Source: Salvelinus alpinus | Lineage: Eukaryota; Chordata; Actinopteri; Salmoniformes; Salmonidae | DNA: 64,000 nt | Direction: 5' to 3' | Assembly: GCF_045679555.1 (NCBI RefSeq) | Contig: NC_092120.1 | Location: 12,699,805 to 12,763,804, forward strand | Part shown: positions 52,203-63,806 of the stretch, piece by piece | Layout of the letters: each line of letters begins with the position of its first letter | How positions within the stretch are numbered: position 1 is the first letter of the stretch | Program-made: the position numbers and the translations under genes | Notes under the pieces: model-generated | Told to the model about the DNA's origin: nothing | What the model saw: the letters and a program-made list of their open reading frames with translations, nothing else | The model's database searches: none

Positions 52203-52940
52203 TCAAATGGCCACTGGACTATTTACATTAACCCCCCCGTCCCCCCTCCATTTTGTTTTCTACACTGCTGCTACTCGCTGTTTAATATCTATGCATAGTT
52301 ACTTCACCGCTACCTATATTTACTAATTACCTCAAATAACCTGTACCCCCGCACACTGACTCAGTACCGGTACCCCCTGTATACATCCTCGCTATTGTTA
52401 TTTTATTGTTACTTTTTATTATTTTTAGCTTTGGTTAATTTGGTAAATATTTTCTTAACTCATCATGAACTGCACTGTTGGTTAATGGCTTGTAAGTAAG
52501 CATTTCACAGTAAGGTCTACACTTGTTGTATTCGGCGCATGTGACAAAGTTTGATGTTTGGCTGCCGTTTGACAGGTACAATAATCTTGCTCTTTTGTCG
52601 GCTATACCCACACTGAATCTGCGAGCTGTTGGCTTAGGCGCACATGCCAATACCAGAGTTGGCACATTCGCTATATAACGCTACATTTGTTGTGACAAAA
52701 CCGTCAGTAGAGTAGAAAATGCGATGGAAACCCAATTAACTTTTTTAATGTTTTTTTATCCGGTACATGGGAGTATAACCGCAAAGTAATTTTTATGTGC
52801 GCTATGTCATCACACACAGCCTTTTATCCGCAAATAGTCCATTTTGATGGAAACACATCTCTGGTGCATATTGTTTTTATGCAGATTTTTTTAATGTTCT
52901 TATGAAAATCTTTTTCCAGTTCGATGGAAACCTAGCTTAT

Positions 52941-54666
52941 GACTCTCAAAACCTTTCCCCTATTCACCACAATACAATCCCACAGGAAATCCATTGAATT
53001 CTAATTCAACAGGCGTCCAGACTATAGCAATGCAGGTGGTCAGTTAGTTTGCCATGGGGCAAATGCAGTGACGTTATAGATGGTGAGAAAAATACACTAT
53101 TTTTAACCGGCAGCCTCACCGTTCCTCTCCATGTATTAGATAACATTTCATTTCAGCGTGTTTGCTGACTGACTCGTCCTCACCTCTCTCCCAGGCCTCT
53201 TTATGCTCTTCATCCCACACACAGTCATATGTGCACACACAGAGACATCTATCCACTGAGACACACACACTCACTTTCTAACACACACGCTATGTGTTTA
53301 CAAGTCAGCTTCCATGTGCGCTTTGGCCTCGACACTCCAAGTGAATCTTAACCACTCCTTCCTCTGGAGGAGTCTGGCTATTGTTTATATAATTGAAATG
53401 GTTATCACATTACAGCTAAAAGCCAACAGTCTCATTTCCTTCAGAAAGAAAGAGAAATAGAGTAGTATGGAGAGGAAGAAAAATAGTGGGAGAAAATGGA
53501 AGAGATTCAGCAAGGATAGATGGAGAAATTGGAGGGTGAGAAGGTAAGTGACAGGAGTGAGAGAGTTATCTGCTCCTTTTTGCACTCACAGCAAGAATAC
53601 CTAAATCCTAAATTATTTTCTTCAACCCATGGTTGGTTTTCCCATCCAATCCAAAGAAGTGCTGTGCTTTCAAATCCCCTCTCTTCTAGAGCTTTACCCC
53701 TTTACAAACTGTCTACTTGTCCTAAATATGAAGACAGCATTCCCTCACAATTCAACTTTCACGAGCCTTTCAGTCAGTCTGTCACCCTAGATACTCTGTG
53801 ATCACAGCTCCCTGTAAGAAGAGCGCTGCATCCACTGGTAGTTTAACTGCAGCCCAAGGCCCCTTCAGCTACTTTGACCTACCACTACCTGTAAAACTGG
53901 CATCTTGCTGCAATTCATTTTGGACATTCTTTTCTCATAAGGCCACTGTTGTCCATTCTATTTTGAATGTGAACTTCATTGTGTGTGTCAGTCTAATATG
54001 CTTCTGAGAAGGTTAAGAACATCTTGCTTGTATACCTGTAATTAATGTATTATTTAATAATTGAAAGCAAAAATGTAATACAAAATAGGGCATCATGTAA
54101 CATTGTCTACAGATTACATAAAAACATTGAGAAATGATTGTGGATTAAAACCTTAGTCAATGGTTTATTTCCATTGTGGTCTTGTTGTTTGGTAATACCA
54201 CTCAGGACATCCGTAAGGGAAGCAGAAAAGGAGCTTAGCGGGTTTGCTTGTACCATAGTTATAGTCGACACCAGAGTAGCATGTGTTGCTGCTCTCACAT
54301 ACTGTACACAGTGCCCACACACTGAGCCGCATGGTCAAACCAAGCCTCTCCAACACATGCTGTCAGGTCATAAAGCTCTTTTTAAAGGTCCAGAGAATAG
54401 GTGGGTTAGAGATGGAGAGGTCAACTGAGTTGGACGGGTGGTTACTGGTAAAGCTGGGTTTTTCATGCAGTACAATTCCTATGGAGTCACAACAGGTGCG
54501 GAAATGGGACTCTGTGTGCATGTCTGTGTGTGTGTGTGCGGCTCAGAGGAATTATGGAGCTGGGGACTAAGAGGAGAGGAAGGGGGGTTATAAAGGGTCC
54601 CCTCTGACCCACCTATAGCCTGTCAGCTGTTAGAAGTCTGTTAAAACGTCAGCTGTTTCTGAGGAG

Positions 54667-54668
<2 letters not shown>
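52941..54668. other. Unassigned non-coding stretch
   Basis: 53210-53290 has short CA-rich runs and 53440-53545 is purine-rich. No gene or family recognised. Confidence 0.4.

Positions 54669-54712
<44 letters not shown>
54669..54712. repeat. (GT)22 microsatellite
   Basis: Pure GT for 44 bases, counted directly. Confidence 0.95.
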
Positions 54713-54713
<1 letters not shown>

Positions 54714-55118
54714 ATGCTAGATGGGGGATAAGGAAGGGAGGTGTTTGTGTGGAGGCCTCTCCGTCCCACTGTGTACATCAAACTTCTCGTTGCCTGGGTG
54801 ATTTGTTTGTGCACAACACAGCGCCTCATCTGCATTGTGTGCAATGACAGTTGGGACATGTCGCGCCGTGCCATGCCGAGCAGCTCATATACCCCCCCAG
54901 TCTTATTTTCCCTTGGGGTCAGCTGCCTCCATCTTAAATACCGAAGTAGTCATCTAGCACAGGTCTTGTGGTCCATACCAGTCCATGGTGCTCTGAAGGA
55001 CAGACTTCTGGACCCAATATGAAAAAGGTTTACTGAAAAAGCACAGGTTTCCTCTTCTGTTAAATCCTATTTTGAATCTTCTAGGACAATACTTTCCCTT
55101 TGAATCTAATGGCTAGAA
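54713..55118. other. Unassigned non-coding stretch
   Basis: Nothing recognised between the GT array and the hAT-like element. Confidence 0.4.
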
Positions 55119-55126
55119 ATATCCAT

Positions 55127-56573
55127 TAGGGTTGGGCGGTATCCAAATTGTCATATCTTCATTACCGTCCTTCTCTCACCCCGAGATTTACGGTATTACA
55201 GGCTTAGTACACAAGAGGACACCAAAAAGCACATTGGGCGTCTATTCCCAGAATGCTAACAAAATTAGCACAAGTAATAGCGAATTTCCATGAAGGCTGC
55301 TAGCTAAATTTGATAATGAGCGAAAAATGAAAATAAACGAATTGCAAAGACAGGCAAACCGGCTCATAAAGTTATACATATATATGTAGGAGCTACCACA
55401 TGTCATTTTTGGTGAGTTTGGACATTTTACAAGCGAATGTGAACGAGAGACATTGTGCAAAATGAACAAAGTTTTGATGCATGCTTGTCTGAAGGAATAA
55501 CAGTACTGGCTCACCAGCAGCATGTCTACACACTGTGTCTGTCTGGAGTTGCTAGGGCAAAGGAAATCAAGATGGCAGTGGCAGATGTACAAATACCTCA
55601 TCCAAAGTGCTTTAACTTCTCGAACATGGCAGAAAGCTAACACAATATGATGCCCCGTCACCTTATTAATTCAGCCACTTACTTAGATAACACGACCCCT
55701 AATTTTAACTTGCTAAAACATAATTATACATTTTTCACGCAGGTAAAAAATATAAAATGCGTAAATATTTTGCTGCGTTTTGTAAACGCTGATCTAAAAT
55801 GTTTCTTGTTGTAATTTCTGCTCGGCATCAGACAAATTTTGTGCCTCAGTTGCATTTCTAAACTCGGATGACAATTCATGGACGTGCATTTTATCAGCAG
55901 ACAGCACCCTGACTGATGTGTAGCTACTTTTCTCCATAATTTTCCCAGTGTAGCCAACCAATTTTACTCTGGTAAAATGCAAGATTATCTTTAAGCAAAA
56001 CATTAGGAAATGTAGCTGTCTACATTCTTTCTATGATAGGCCTAAACATTAGAAATATGATGGCCATGCATTGTTTTGGAAAAAAATACCTTGCTTTTTC
56101 ATTGTAAGCTCATTTACTTGTGTGGCTGCCAGGCAAATAGCTTTGCACTTCTTTTGTCATCTGATGAAAAGTATGCTATTTTCTGCTGAATGTGTTGCAC
56201 TAATGTATTTAGTAAAAATGTGAAGTAAAAAACACTGATTTTCAATATAAAACGTGACCCCTGTCAATGCACAGCTGGACTCACCTGCTCCCGCTTTCTC
56301 CCGTGCTATTTACAAACACACACATGACTGTCTCAACTGTTCTGGGGAACTAAGGTAAGCTTCATAATATAAAATAAGGTGAAATGAAGAATGCAATCTG
56401 CTTTATCTCCTAACGCATTGCACAAGTTGACTGCAGGTATTTACAAAATAAAAATTGCTACAAATATTAAAATGTATTGAAAAACTTAAAATAAATCATT
56501 TTTCAATGGTATTGAAAAACCATCTTGTGGCTATTTGCAAATACCCCGGTATAAGGTATACCGCCCAAGCCTA
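55127..56573. mobile_element. hAT-like element with 8-bp target duplications
   Basis: 1447 bp. Terminal inverted repeats TAGGGTTGGGCGGTAT (left) and ATACCGCCCAAGCCTA (right) pair at 15 of 16 positions. Immediately outside are ATATCCAT (55119-55126) and ATACCCAT (56574-56581), 7 of 8 identical, an 8-bp target-site duplication as made by hAT transposases. The interior shows no transposase frame, so the element is non-autonomous. Boundaries are firm because duplication and inverted repeats agree. Confidence 0.88.
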
Positions 56574-56581
56574 ATACCCAT

Positions 56582-57904
56582 CACCACAGATTAGAATGTG
56601 GACTCTGTATCCTTTCTTGTTTTCGACACTTATTTTTTTTATCCAGTGATCATGTATAATCTGAAGGCTGTAGTAGATTCATACAGATATTCAACATCAA
56701 GTATACTGAAATTGGATTTTCAACATATGCTCAATTTAAGCCGATATCATAATTCTATTCTTACATTGATTCCATTATTTGTCTTTACAAAAGAATGAGA
56801 CCACAGGCATTGGTTTTATTGAAATATCCTACTCTTCACAATCAAAACAACTTCCTGAGGATACTGTTGATAAACCTTTGCGTATAAATGTTGTCTCATT
56901 CTGTCTCAGCCTAGACTAAATGTCCGCCACCTCCCAGGTTGGTCATTCTGGTGTGTGGTAGTCTCTGAGTGTCGTGGCTGGCGACTGCCTCAGTGTGTGA
57001 AGGCAGGGGACCTTTGTGGTGGCAGCTGAGCGAGGCGTGGCTGAAGGGAACAGGTTGACACGTCTGTTAGGACTCGTCCCGCGCCTCTTGACCTCTACCC
57101 TTTAGCTGTGACTGCTCCCAGGGCTGGGAGATACCAAATTTCCCCTGATTAGGAGAATGAGGCAAGGCTCTCAGGGAGGGACACTAACAGAAATCCATGT
57201 TGTTGTTGTTGGACAGTAGTCTTGTTCAGAGAATTTGGGTCAAGTCCTTTGGTTTTCTCTCCAAGCACTGTTGATATTCATGAATGAGATCATATTAGTT
57301 ACTAAATGTTAATGATGTTGGAAGGCTGTTTAGGGTAAAGTGGGTTAGATGTGTTCGCGTCTTTCTTTTGAGAATCCATAAATATCTTGGTGGCAGCTGT
57401 TGACGCCTAGGACTGAAAATTGTTCTGAATGGTCAAACCCTGAAGGAATGTCTGTCAAGTCTCACCTCAGGTGAGAGTTTCAGGGTTTACTCCTTTTACC
57501 CTGCAGATTATTCCCCTATAATAATGCATTAGAGAACATTGTTTTCACATGTTACTGAAAAGTTATTGTTGTTATGGTTGACACAATTGTAATATCAATT
57601 GTCACGAAATGTAAATGCTGTACTGCAGTTTTTTTTAATTAGTTATTTTTGTGCGGTCCCTGAGAAGGAAGCAGATTTGCATAATTAGGGTATTCATTGT
57701 CAAACACTTGAAAGCATATGATGTTTGTTCACAAATCTATTAGTCACTTACAAAGAGAGTACCAAATGGGCTTGTATTGAACAAAGCATCTGTGAATTTC
57801 CTGTTATACTGTTAGAGCAGAGAGTTCCTTCTAAAGACACACCTTTCATGGTTCATTTTCTATTCCTTTATTTTATTTTAAAAGTGTACTTTGTAAGTTA
57901 GTGT
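56582..57904. other. Unassigned non-coding stretch
   Basis: No gene or repeat family recognised. 56930-57140 is of higher GC and non-repetitive. Confidence 0.4.
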
Positions 57905-58400
57905 TGTCAAGATACCAGAATTTTGACTTTGATACCGATACCAGGTTTAGTATCACAATACTCGATACCATCATGATACTAAATACCAAAACGGTACCAT
58001 AGCAACAAAAAAAAAAGTATATTAGCAAGTCACAGAATGGCACTTGATTCAGACAGATAAACTCAGCTACTGTTCTGTTCAATTGTTGGGCATCTTTTGA
58101 GTTCAGTATCATTATATTTGCAAATGTTTGTAAACATTTGTTTTGCTATGCATGCATTAATTGAATCAATTATACAATGATACACTCAATTTGACTTTGG
58201 TAAAAACAATCTAACTACAAAAAAACATGGTAAATCTCTATTGATGAAACAGGGTAAATCAAGATGTAGCATAGGTCTTAACAATACAGGTGAATGGATA
58301 TTATTCAACACTGTGTGCATGCATTGAGTTATTGAGCTTGTTTTAGCTGATTTCATGGGGCTACAGACTTATTTTCTTGGCAACTGCTAGGAGAACATTA
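57905..58400 (+). repeat. Unclassified interspersed repeat B, copy 2
   Basis: Starts TTGTCAAGATACCAGAATTT, continues GATACCGATACCAGGTTTAG, GGGTAAATCAAGATGTAGC and GATTTCATGGGGCTACAG. Inverted relative to copy 1 at 45660-46035. An A10 run near 58008 and AT-rich composition; no coding frame. Confidence 0.75.
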
Positions 58401-58431
58401 CTTTATTGTACTGATCATCAACATTTGCACA

Positions 58432-58866
58432 TGGCATCCCGAGTGGCTGTGCCACTAGCTGTGCCACTAGAGAACCTAGTTCGAGTCCAGGCTCTGCCGC
58501 AGACGGCCGTGACTGGGGAACCCATGGGGCGGCGCACAATTGGCCCAGCGTCTTCCGGGTTAGTGGAGGGTTTGGCCGGCAGGGATGTTCCTGTCCCATC
58601 GTGCACTAGCGACTCCTGTGGCGGTCCAGGCGCAATGCACGCTGACACGGTCACCAGGTGTATGGTGTTTCCTCCGACACATTGGTGCGGCTGGCTTCCA
58701 GATTAAGCATGCTTTGTGTCAAGAAGCAGTGCGGCTTGGCCGGGTTGTGTTTTGGAGGACGCATGGCTCTCGACCTTCGCCTCTCCCGAGTCCGTACCGG
58801 AGTTGCAGCGACATGACAGGACTGTAACTAATTGGTAGTATACCACGAAAAAGGGGTAAAACAAAC
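58432..58866 (+). mobile_element. V-SINE/Slm-like SINE
   Basis: About 435 bp. The tRNA-like head is altered: the A-box region is replaced by two copies of GTGCCACTAG in tandem, while the B box survives as AGTTCGAGTCC (58479-58489). The body carries GGGCGGCGCACAATTGGCCC, GGTTTGGCCGGCAGGGATGT, GTGTTTCCTCCGACACATTG and AAGAAGCAGTGCGGCTTGG, sequences I associate with a long salmonid SINE of the Slm/V-SINE type. It ends AAAAAGGGGTAAAACAAACA. It shares GGCGCACAATTGGCCCAGCG with the SINE at 25491. Open frames through it are incidental. Confidence 0.85.
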
Positions 58867-59611
58867 ATTTGCATAGAAGAAGCAATCTAACCTTTTATAA
58901 ATGTGTGCGCTGCCTCTTTAAGAAATGTAATGAGGTCATTTGCTGAGGCAGAATGTGGCTATGGAGTCTAGTGTAAACCAGCCGGGAGGCAAGGGAGACG
59001 AAGAAGTGAATGAGTTTTTGGTGGCGAGGTAGACGAAGTGAATTAATAAAGTTTTTGTGGTGACAATCAGCTTTGAAATCAGCATATTTTGCATTATGGT
59101 TATCACAAACAAAGTACTAGGGTACTAAATTAAGCTGTAGCCTAAGCTAGCAAGGAAGGTTAACCTACAATTTAAAGCTGGATTCTACCGGTGTCGTCTG
59201 GCATTGTAAAAGTTTTCTAGCCTGTATGGACATTGTTTTGTGAACAGTAATGAACAGTTTCAATATTTCTACATGCTGTGTTGCATTTTTCAAGTGTGTT
59301 AACTTCTGTGCAGCATGAGTGGGAAGCTAATGCAGCCCAGACAGCTCTAGCAATGAATGAGTAAGTGGAGCAGGTGCTTTACTCTGCATGCTCTAAAGCC
59401 ATAGCGCAAAGAGCAAAGAACCTGCTTTATTAAAGGGGCTGCGCTCAGTGTGCTGATAGACAGACTTGATCCTTTCAATCATCGTTCAGGTAGACCCTGA
59501 GCGAAGTGAATCTGGACTCCTAGGGTAAGCAGCTGTCCAGCACAGAGAGGTGGAAGAGCTCTATGGATGTTTATTTGCATGTCCTTTTCTAAAACAAAAT
59601 GTCCCTTCCAG
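58867..59611. other. Unassigned non-coding stretch
   Basis: A short duplicated motif (GACGAAG...GTGAAT at 58998 and 59032) is the only structure noted. Confidence 0.4.
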
Positions 59612-59937
59612 TATGGTTGGGTATCGCAAGTGACCTTACGATATGATATTATCACGATACTTAGGTTCCGATAGAATATGTATTTTGATTCTCACGATTC
59701 TATAGGTATTGCTATTCGATACTGTGACTTTATTGAGATTCAATGTTCTAAACATATTGCTCACCAGATGTCTTCGACAGAGGGACAAGAGAGTTTTGGA
59801 AGAAGTAAAAATACTGGAGTTTTGGTGCAGGTACAGCCAACTAGCGCAAAATAATATTGTGATACTGTCAAAACAATACAATATCTTGCCAAAAATAATA
59901 TCACGATATGTAACTCTATTTTCCCCCATCACTATCT
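59612..59937 (+). repeat. Unclassified interspersed repeat A, copy 2
   Basis: Same family and orientation as 45125-45475: GGTTGGGTATCGCAAGTGAC, CACGATACTTAGG, GTTTTGGTGCAGGTACAGCC, AACTAGCGCAAAATAATATT, ending CCCCATCACTATC. Not coding. Confidence 0.8.
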
Positions 59938-62900
59938 TTCAGCATAATAATTCAATGATACATTTGGTATTGTGACTTTGCCAATTTGGTATGTGACTTT
60001 ATTCAGGGAAAAAGTAAATGCCTTCGTTCTTTAATTCTCTCCATACTCTCCATACTGCAGCGTTACCACCACCCCTCTCCCTTCTTGACGCCCATACTCC
60101 ACCACCACACGTGGGCCAGCAGCACCACATAGTCCTGGGCAGCATTCACATTAGTCACCGGAAGAGAGGAGGCAGTCACATGGATCCCCTTATTAGGCTT
60201 TGGGCCAACACAATGTGTTCAACATGGAGAGCCCCAGTCTGCCTTGCTAGCACATAGACGATAAGAGGAGAGGAAGGGAAAAACCTGGAGAGGGGCAGCG
60301 AGATAAGGCCATTACCAATCACTGGTGTTTGTTGTGGAAGTAATTGTGTCCTCAAAGTGTCTTGTTGTGTTTAGGGCTGTTGTGCATTTCCCCCATCCAT
60401 GTGCATATTTCCTCTCTGATACTCAAAGGGAGCCATTTCTTTTCCTTCCCTCAGATGTATCTATATGAGTTGTTGCTTCAAGATGAGATTGCTCCTCGGC
60501 ATTTCAACCCTTTATTAACCAGTTGGGTTCTGGACATAGACTTGCCTTTACCAATAAAGATATTTGCTGTATTTTGTGGAAACTCAATGACACAACTTCA
60601 ACAGACTCCTGGCCTCCCATTTCCCACACCCTCTCGACCCCCTCAGAGATTTGAAGGTCATGATAGGGCACAGCCTGAGATTTACTCCTTGGGAAGCGGA
60701 ATCATTCTTGAAAACAGACACAAATGACAACTTGTTCATATAGCATTACTTCTCAACTCGCATGTGTAGATTTCTCCAGTTTTCCAGCTTTTAATTGGGC
60801 TTGATTGTGAGATTGTAGCTAATCAAGTCAGAGCCTTCAGTTGTACCCTTGAAAGTTTTGCCTTCTTGCATGACATAATAGCAATTTTAGAGGCAAAATA
60901 TGTGACTACACGCAACATGTGTAAAAGAAAAGACAGGTCAAAAGACCATTTCAGAACATCTACAGATTTGGGGCTGCATAGATCAGCACAAGTCCGGTGT
61001 GCCCAACCTTTCAACAGCTGAGCATGTGTGAGGAGATGACAGGGGGTAGGGGGAGAGGGGCTGTTGGAACAAAAGGTGTGTAGGGGCAGCTGCCACTGCA
61101 CTTACAGCAGCTTGTGAATCCGAAGGGAGAATGTACACACATGTACCGGCCAGGGAATAGGGGGGGGGGTGGTATAGGGGATCTGATAAACTACACAGCC
61201 TAACTGCATATTAGGGCAAAGGGTGACCTGGGAAGAGTATGATAAGGGGTTGACCGGGAGGGGGGGGGGGGGGGTTGACCAGGGGATGGAAGGGGGATTG
61301 GTTGTCCAGAGGGAAAGCGAGCCTGGGGAGTGGGTCTCCAGTGTGAGGGGCTCTGCTGCAGTTGTCATTTCTACCAGTTGTGTGCAGGATGGACACACCA
61401 CACTTTGTTTGGACCCCTCTCACTGGGAATATGCCTGAACTTTGACTTAGAATGCTCTGGGTGCCACTGTAACCAAGAGTCTTTTGGATTCAATTCAGAG
61501 TGCTTGCTGGTGCTTTCTGCTTTTTAAAGAGTCTTTTTAAACTTGTGCCTCTGTTTTTTGACTGCGGCCCACTGATCAGCCAAGGGTAAGGGCAACCAAT
61601 ACCGGCATTGCATTTTCATATAAGATTTGTTACTTCCTTACAACGTGACTTGTGCATTAACTCAAATGTTGCTCCAGCTAAATGCCTAATGAATTTAAAA
61701 CAGAAAAATGTCTCTCCTGAGCACAGTCTGAGGCCTCTCCTCTGGCTTAAGTTCTAATGAAAAAAAGTTGTCTTGGTGGAATAATATTACTATAAGACTG
61801 CTTTCAGCATATTCTTTCACAGAACAGCCACACGTTCAGGGTAGTTACTGTGTTTTATGTTTTGCTTTTGTGGTTTAGTAATCAGTATAGGAAGCTAGTG
61901 ATGGCAGATGTCAAAGACTGTGAGGTGACTTACTGTGTGGCTTGTGCTTCACTAACAGTTTCCATACTGGTGGTTTGGTAAAGCCTACTTTGTGAGTTCC
62001 CCACTTCTTCTACAGCAGCTCATGTGGCTCAGTAGGCCTAAGTGACATATGGTTTATTTGATAGATTTTTGGTAGCCAGTTTTCATCCAAGTGCCATCTA
62101 GCCTAAGGGTATGCTTTTTCACTTTGAGAGTTTTTAAATGTTAGCATTGTGCTAATATGCTATTAAATATGGCCTTACATTATCGTTTATTTTTGTCTGT
62201 TCTTTCGTGACTCTCATAACTGTGAGACGAATAACTCTTTCAAGCTACTGATCTGTGAAGTGTGGCTAGTTATCTCCAATTTTCCACGTTTCCATTGCAA
62301 TTTGCTGCTCACTGCAAGTCTGTGTTTTCAATAGGTGTTTGAGACACTAACTGAAAAGGAGTTGAGTTTTTCAAGAAATGTCAATTCTACTTCCTTTAAT
62401 TATATTCATGTAGCATGCTTAATAAAGTCACTGATCATATACTTTTGAGCAAAAGGCCTTGCTAATGATCATGCAGCCTCAATAAATGCTCCTACAAAGA
62501 ACAACAGAATGATGAGAAATCTTGTGAGAGTGACTGCAGGTGCATAGAAGATGTGCAGGATACAATCGAACTAGGTTGAACTCTTCAAATGAGGTTAGTG
62601 AAAGAACCTTGGTTGTCTAACCAAAAATGTACAATTATTACATGTTTGGCAAACACATTGCAAGCTCCTTCTATACGTAGAGTTGTGCAAAACACGGGTA
62701 ATCTCCTGAAAACAACATCACAAGGTTTGGTGCGCCGTTGAGTATTTTCAGACTCATCATGTTTATGTCATAGAAACATGGGACGGTTCTATGTACATTA
62801 GCTTTAATTCACTAATGACTGTAGTCTTAAAAATAAACAAATGTGATATTATATAATGATATATGGCTGTACTTAAGTGCCAGTCAACTATCTTGATCTA

Positions 62901-63526
62901 CCTCTTTGGTGAGGCCTCATTGACAGAACATGTTCGACTGGTGACAACCAACGTTTGCACACACAGACCTGTGCGCCGCACACACCCTCTCCCCTAATGT
63001 CACATTGATGTCATCAGTGTTTTGTCTAGAGGGTGTTTTTCTCTCAGACCTTCAGCGCTGGTTGGCCCTCATCTGATGCGAGGTGAAAAAGGGAAGTTTT
63101 GGGGAAGGGGTATCCATTAGGTTTCTCCAACTGAAAGGCTGAGAATAAAGAGAAAGATGATGGGTTGAGTATTCCCATTGGAGACATACTGGGGGAAGAA
63201 CCTGTGGAAAGCAGCAAGGGATACTTTAACCTAGGCACCTGCTATTATTTTGTTTTGGCATGGCCCCAGGAGCGTTCCAGGTGAATGGGAGCAGTTGCCA
63301 ACTCCCAGGGCTGGGTGAGTGGGTGTGGTCCTGTTTGTATGTGATGTCACCTGACAGGTCAAACCACATCGCCACAGGAATGACGTGGTGACGGAGACGA
63401 GCCTCTGTCAACAACAAGCCTGACTACACCAGTCTTGTGGCCCTCTTTGTGCATATGAATGTGTGTGTTTGTGCACAGTTAAGTGAGAGTGCCTTCTGCG
63501 ACAGACTTGTGTTTTGTAATTCGTTG
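59938..63526. other. Non-coding stretch with a G15 run
   Basis: G15 at 61260-61274 and a shorter G run near 61161. An open frame at 60344-60727 contains a pyrimidine tract ending in CAG before 60456, discussed separately. The rest, including 61440-63500, shows no gene or repeat that I recognise. Confidence 0.4.
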
Positions 63527-63737
63527 TGCACTACCGGTCAAAAGTTTTAGAACACCTACTCATTCAAGTTTTTATTTTATTTTTTACTATTTTATACATT
63601 GTAGAATAATATTGAAGACATCAAAACTATGAAATAATACATATGGAATCATGTAGTAACCAAAAAAGTGTTTGAGATTCTTCAAATAGCCACCTTTTGA
63701 CTTGATAACAGCTTTGCACGCTCTTGGCATTCTCTCA
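63527..63737. mobile_element. Tc1-like transposon end fragment
   Basis: Begins at the inverted-repeat start CACTACCGGTCAAAAGTTTT and continues through ACACCTACTCATTCAAGTTT, AGACATCAAAACTATGAAAT and CTTTGCACGCTCTTGGCATT, then stops at TCTCTCA. About 210 bp of one end of a known fish Tc1 subfamily; the rest is absent. Confidence 0.85.
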
Positions 63738-63806
63738 AATGTTATTGGTCACATACACATGGTTAGCAGATGTTAATGCGAGTGTAATGAAATGCTTTTG
63801 CTTCTA
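63738..63806. repeat. Short interspersed fragment between two Tc1 pieces
   Basis: TTATTGGTCACATACACATG, then AGCAGATGTTAATGCGAGTG and AAATGCTTTTGCTTCT. I recognise this from the 3' parts of salmonid retroelement-associated repeats. A deleted relative lies near 37722-37762. Confidence 0.55.

Larger units (their letters stand above)
49390..52557 (+). mobile_element. Rex1-type LINE, nearly full length
   Basis: Begins GAAAGATGGCGCCGAAGAGG, an apparent 5' untranslated start, and ends TTCGGCGCATGTGACAAAGT then TTGATG. It contains endonuclease and reverse transcriptase remnants in order. Rex1 clade (CR1/Babar relatives) is inferred from the reverse transcriptase motif set (APQGCVLSPL, IKFADDT, ITDNDETAYREEVR). 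The frames carry multiple stops and indels, so it is inactive. It sits inside the MITE at 49059-52940. Confidence 0.88.
49059..52940. mobile_element. MITE split by a Rex1 LINE insertion
   Basis: The outer ends form an imperfect inverted repeat: TAACCAGGTTTGCATCCAAC on the left and, reverse complemented from the right, TAAGCTAGGTTTCCATCGAAC. The right part (52558-52940) repeats GATGGAAAC and TTTTTATGC motifs characteristic of a salmonid DNA element I recognise. The left part (49059-49389) is its other half. The 3.2-kb LINE between them is the younger insertion. Superfamily is uncertain; no target duplication was seen. Confidence 0.65.

Noticed and set aside
58377-58827. Coding frames of 80-109 codons in a GC-rich segment
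   Set aside because: They lie wholly within the V-SINE-like element.
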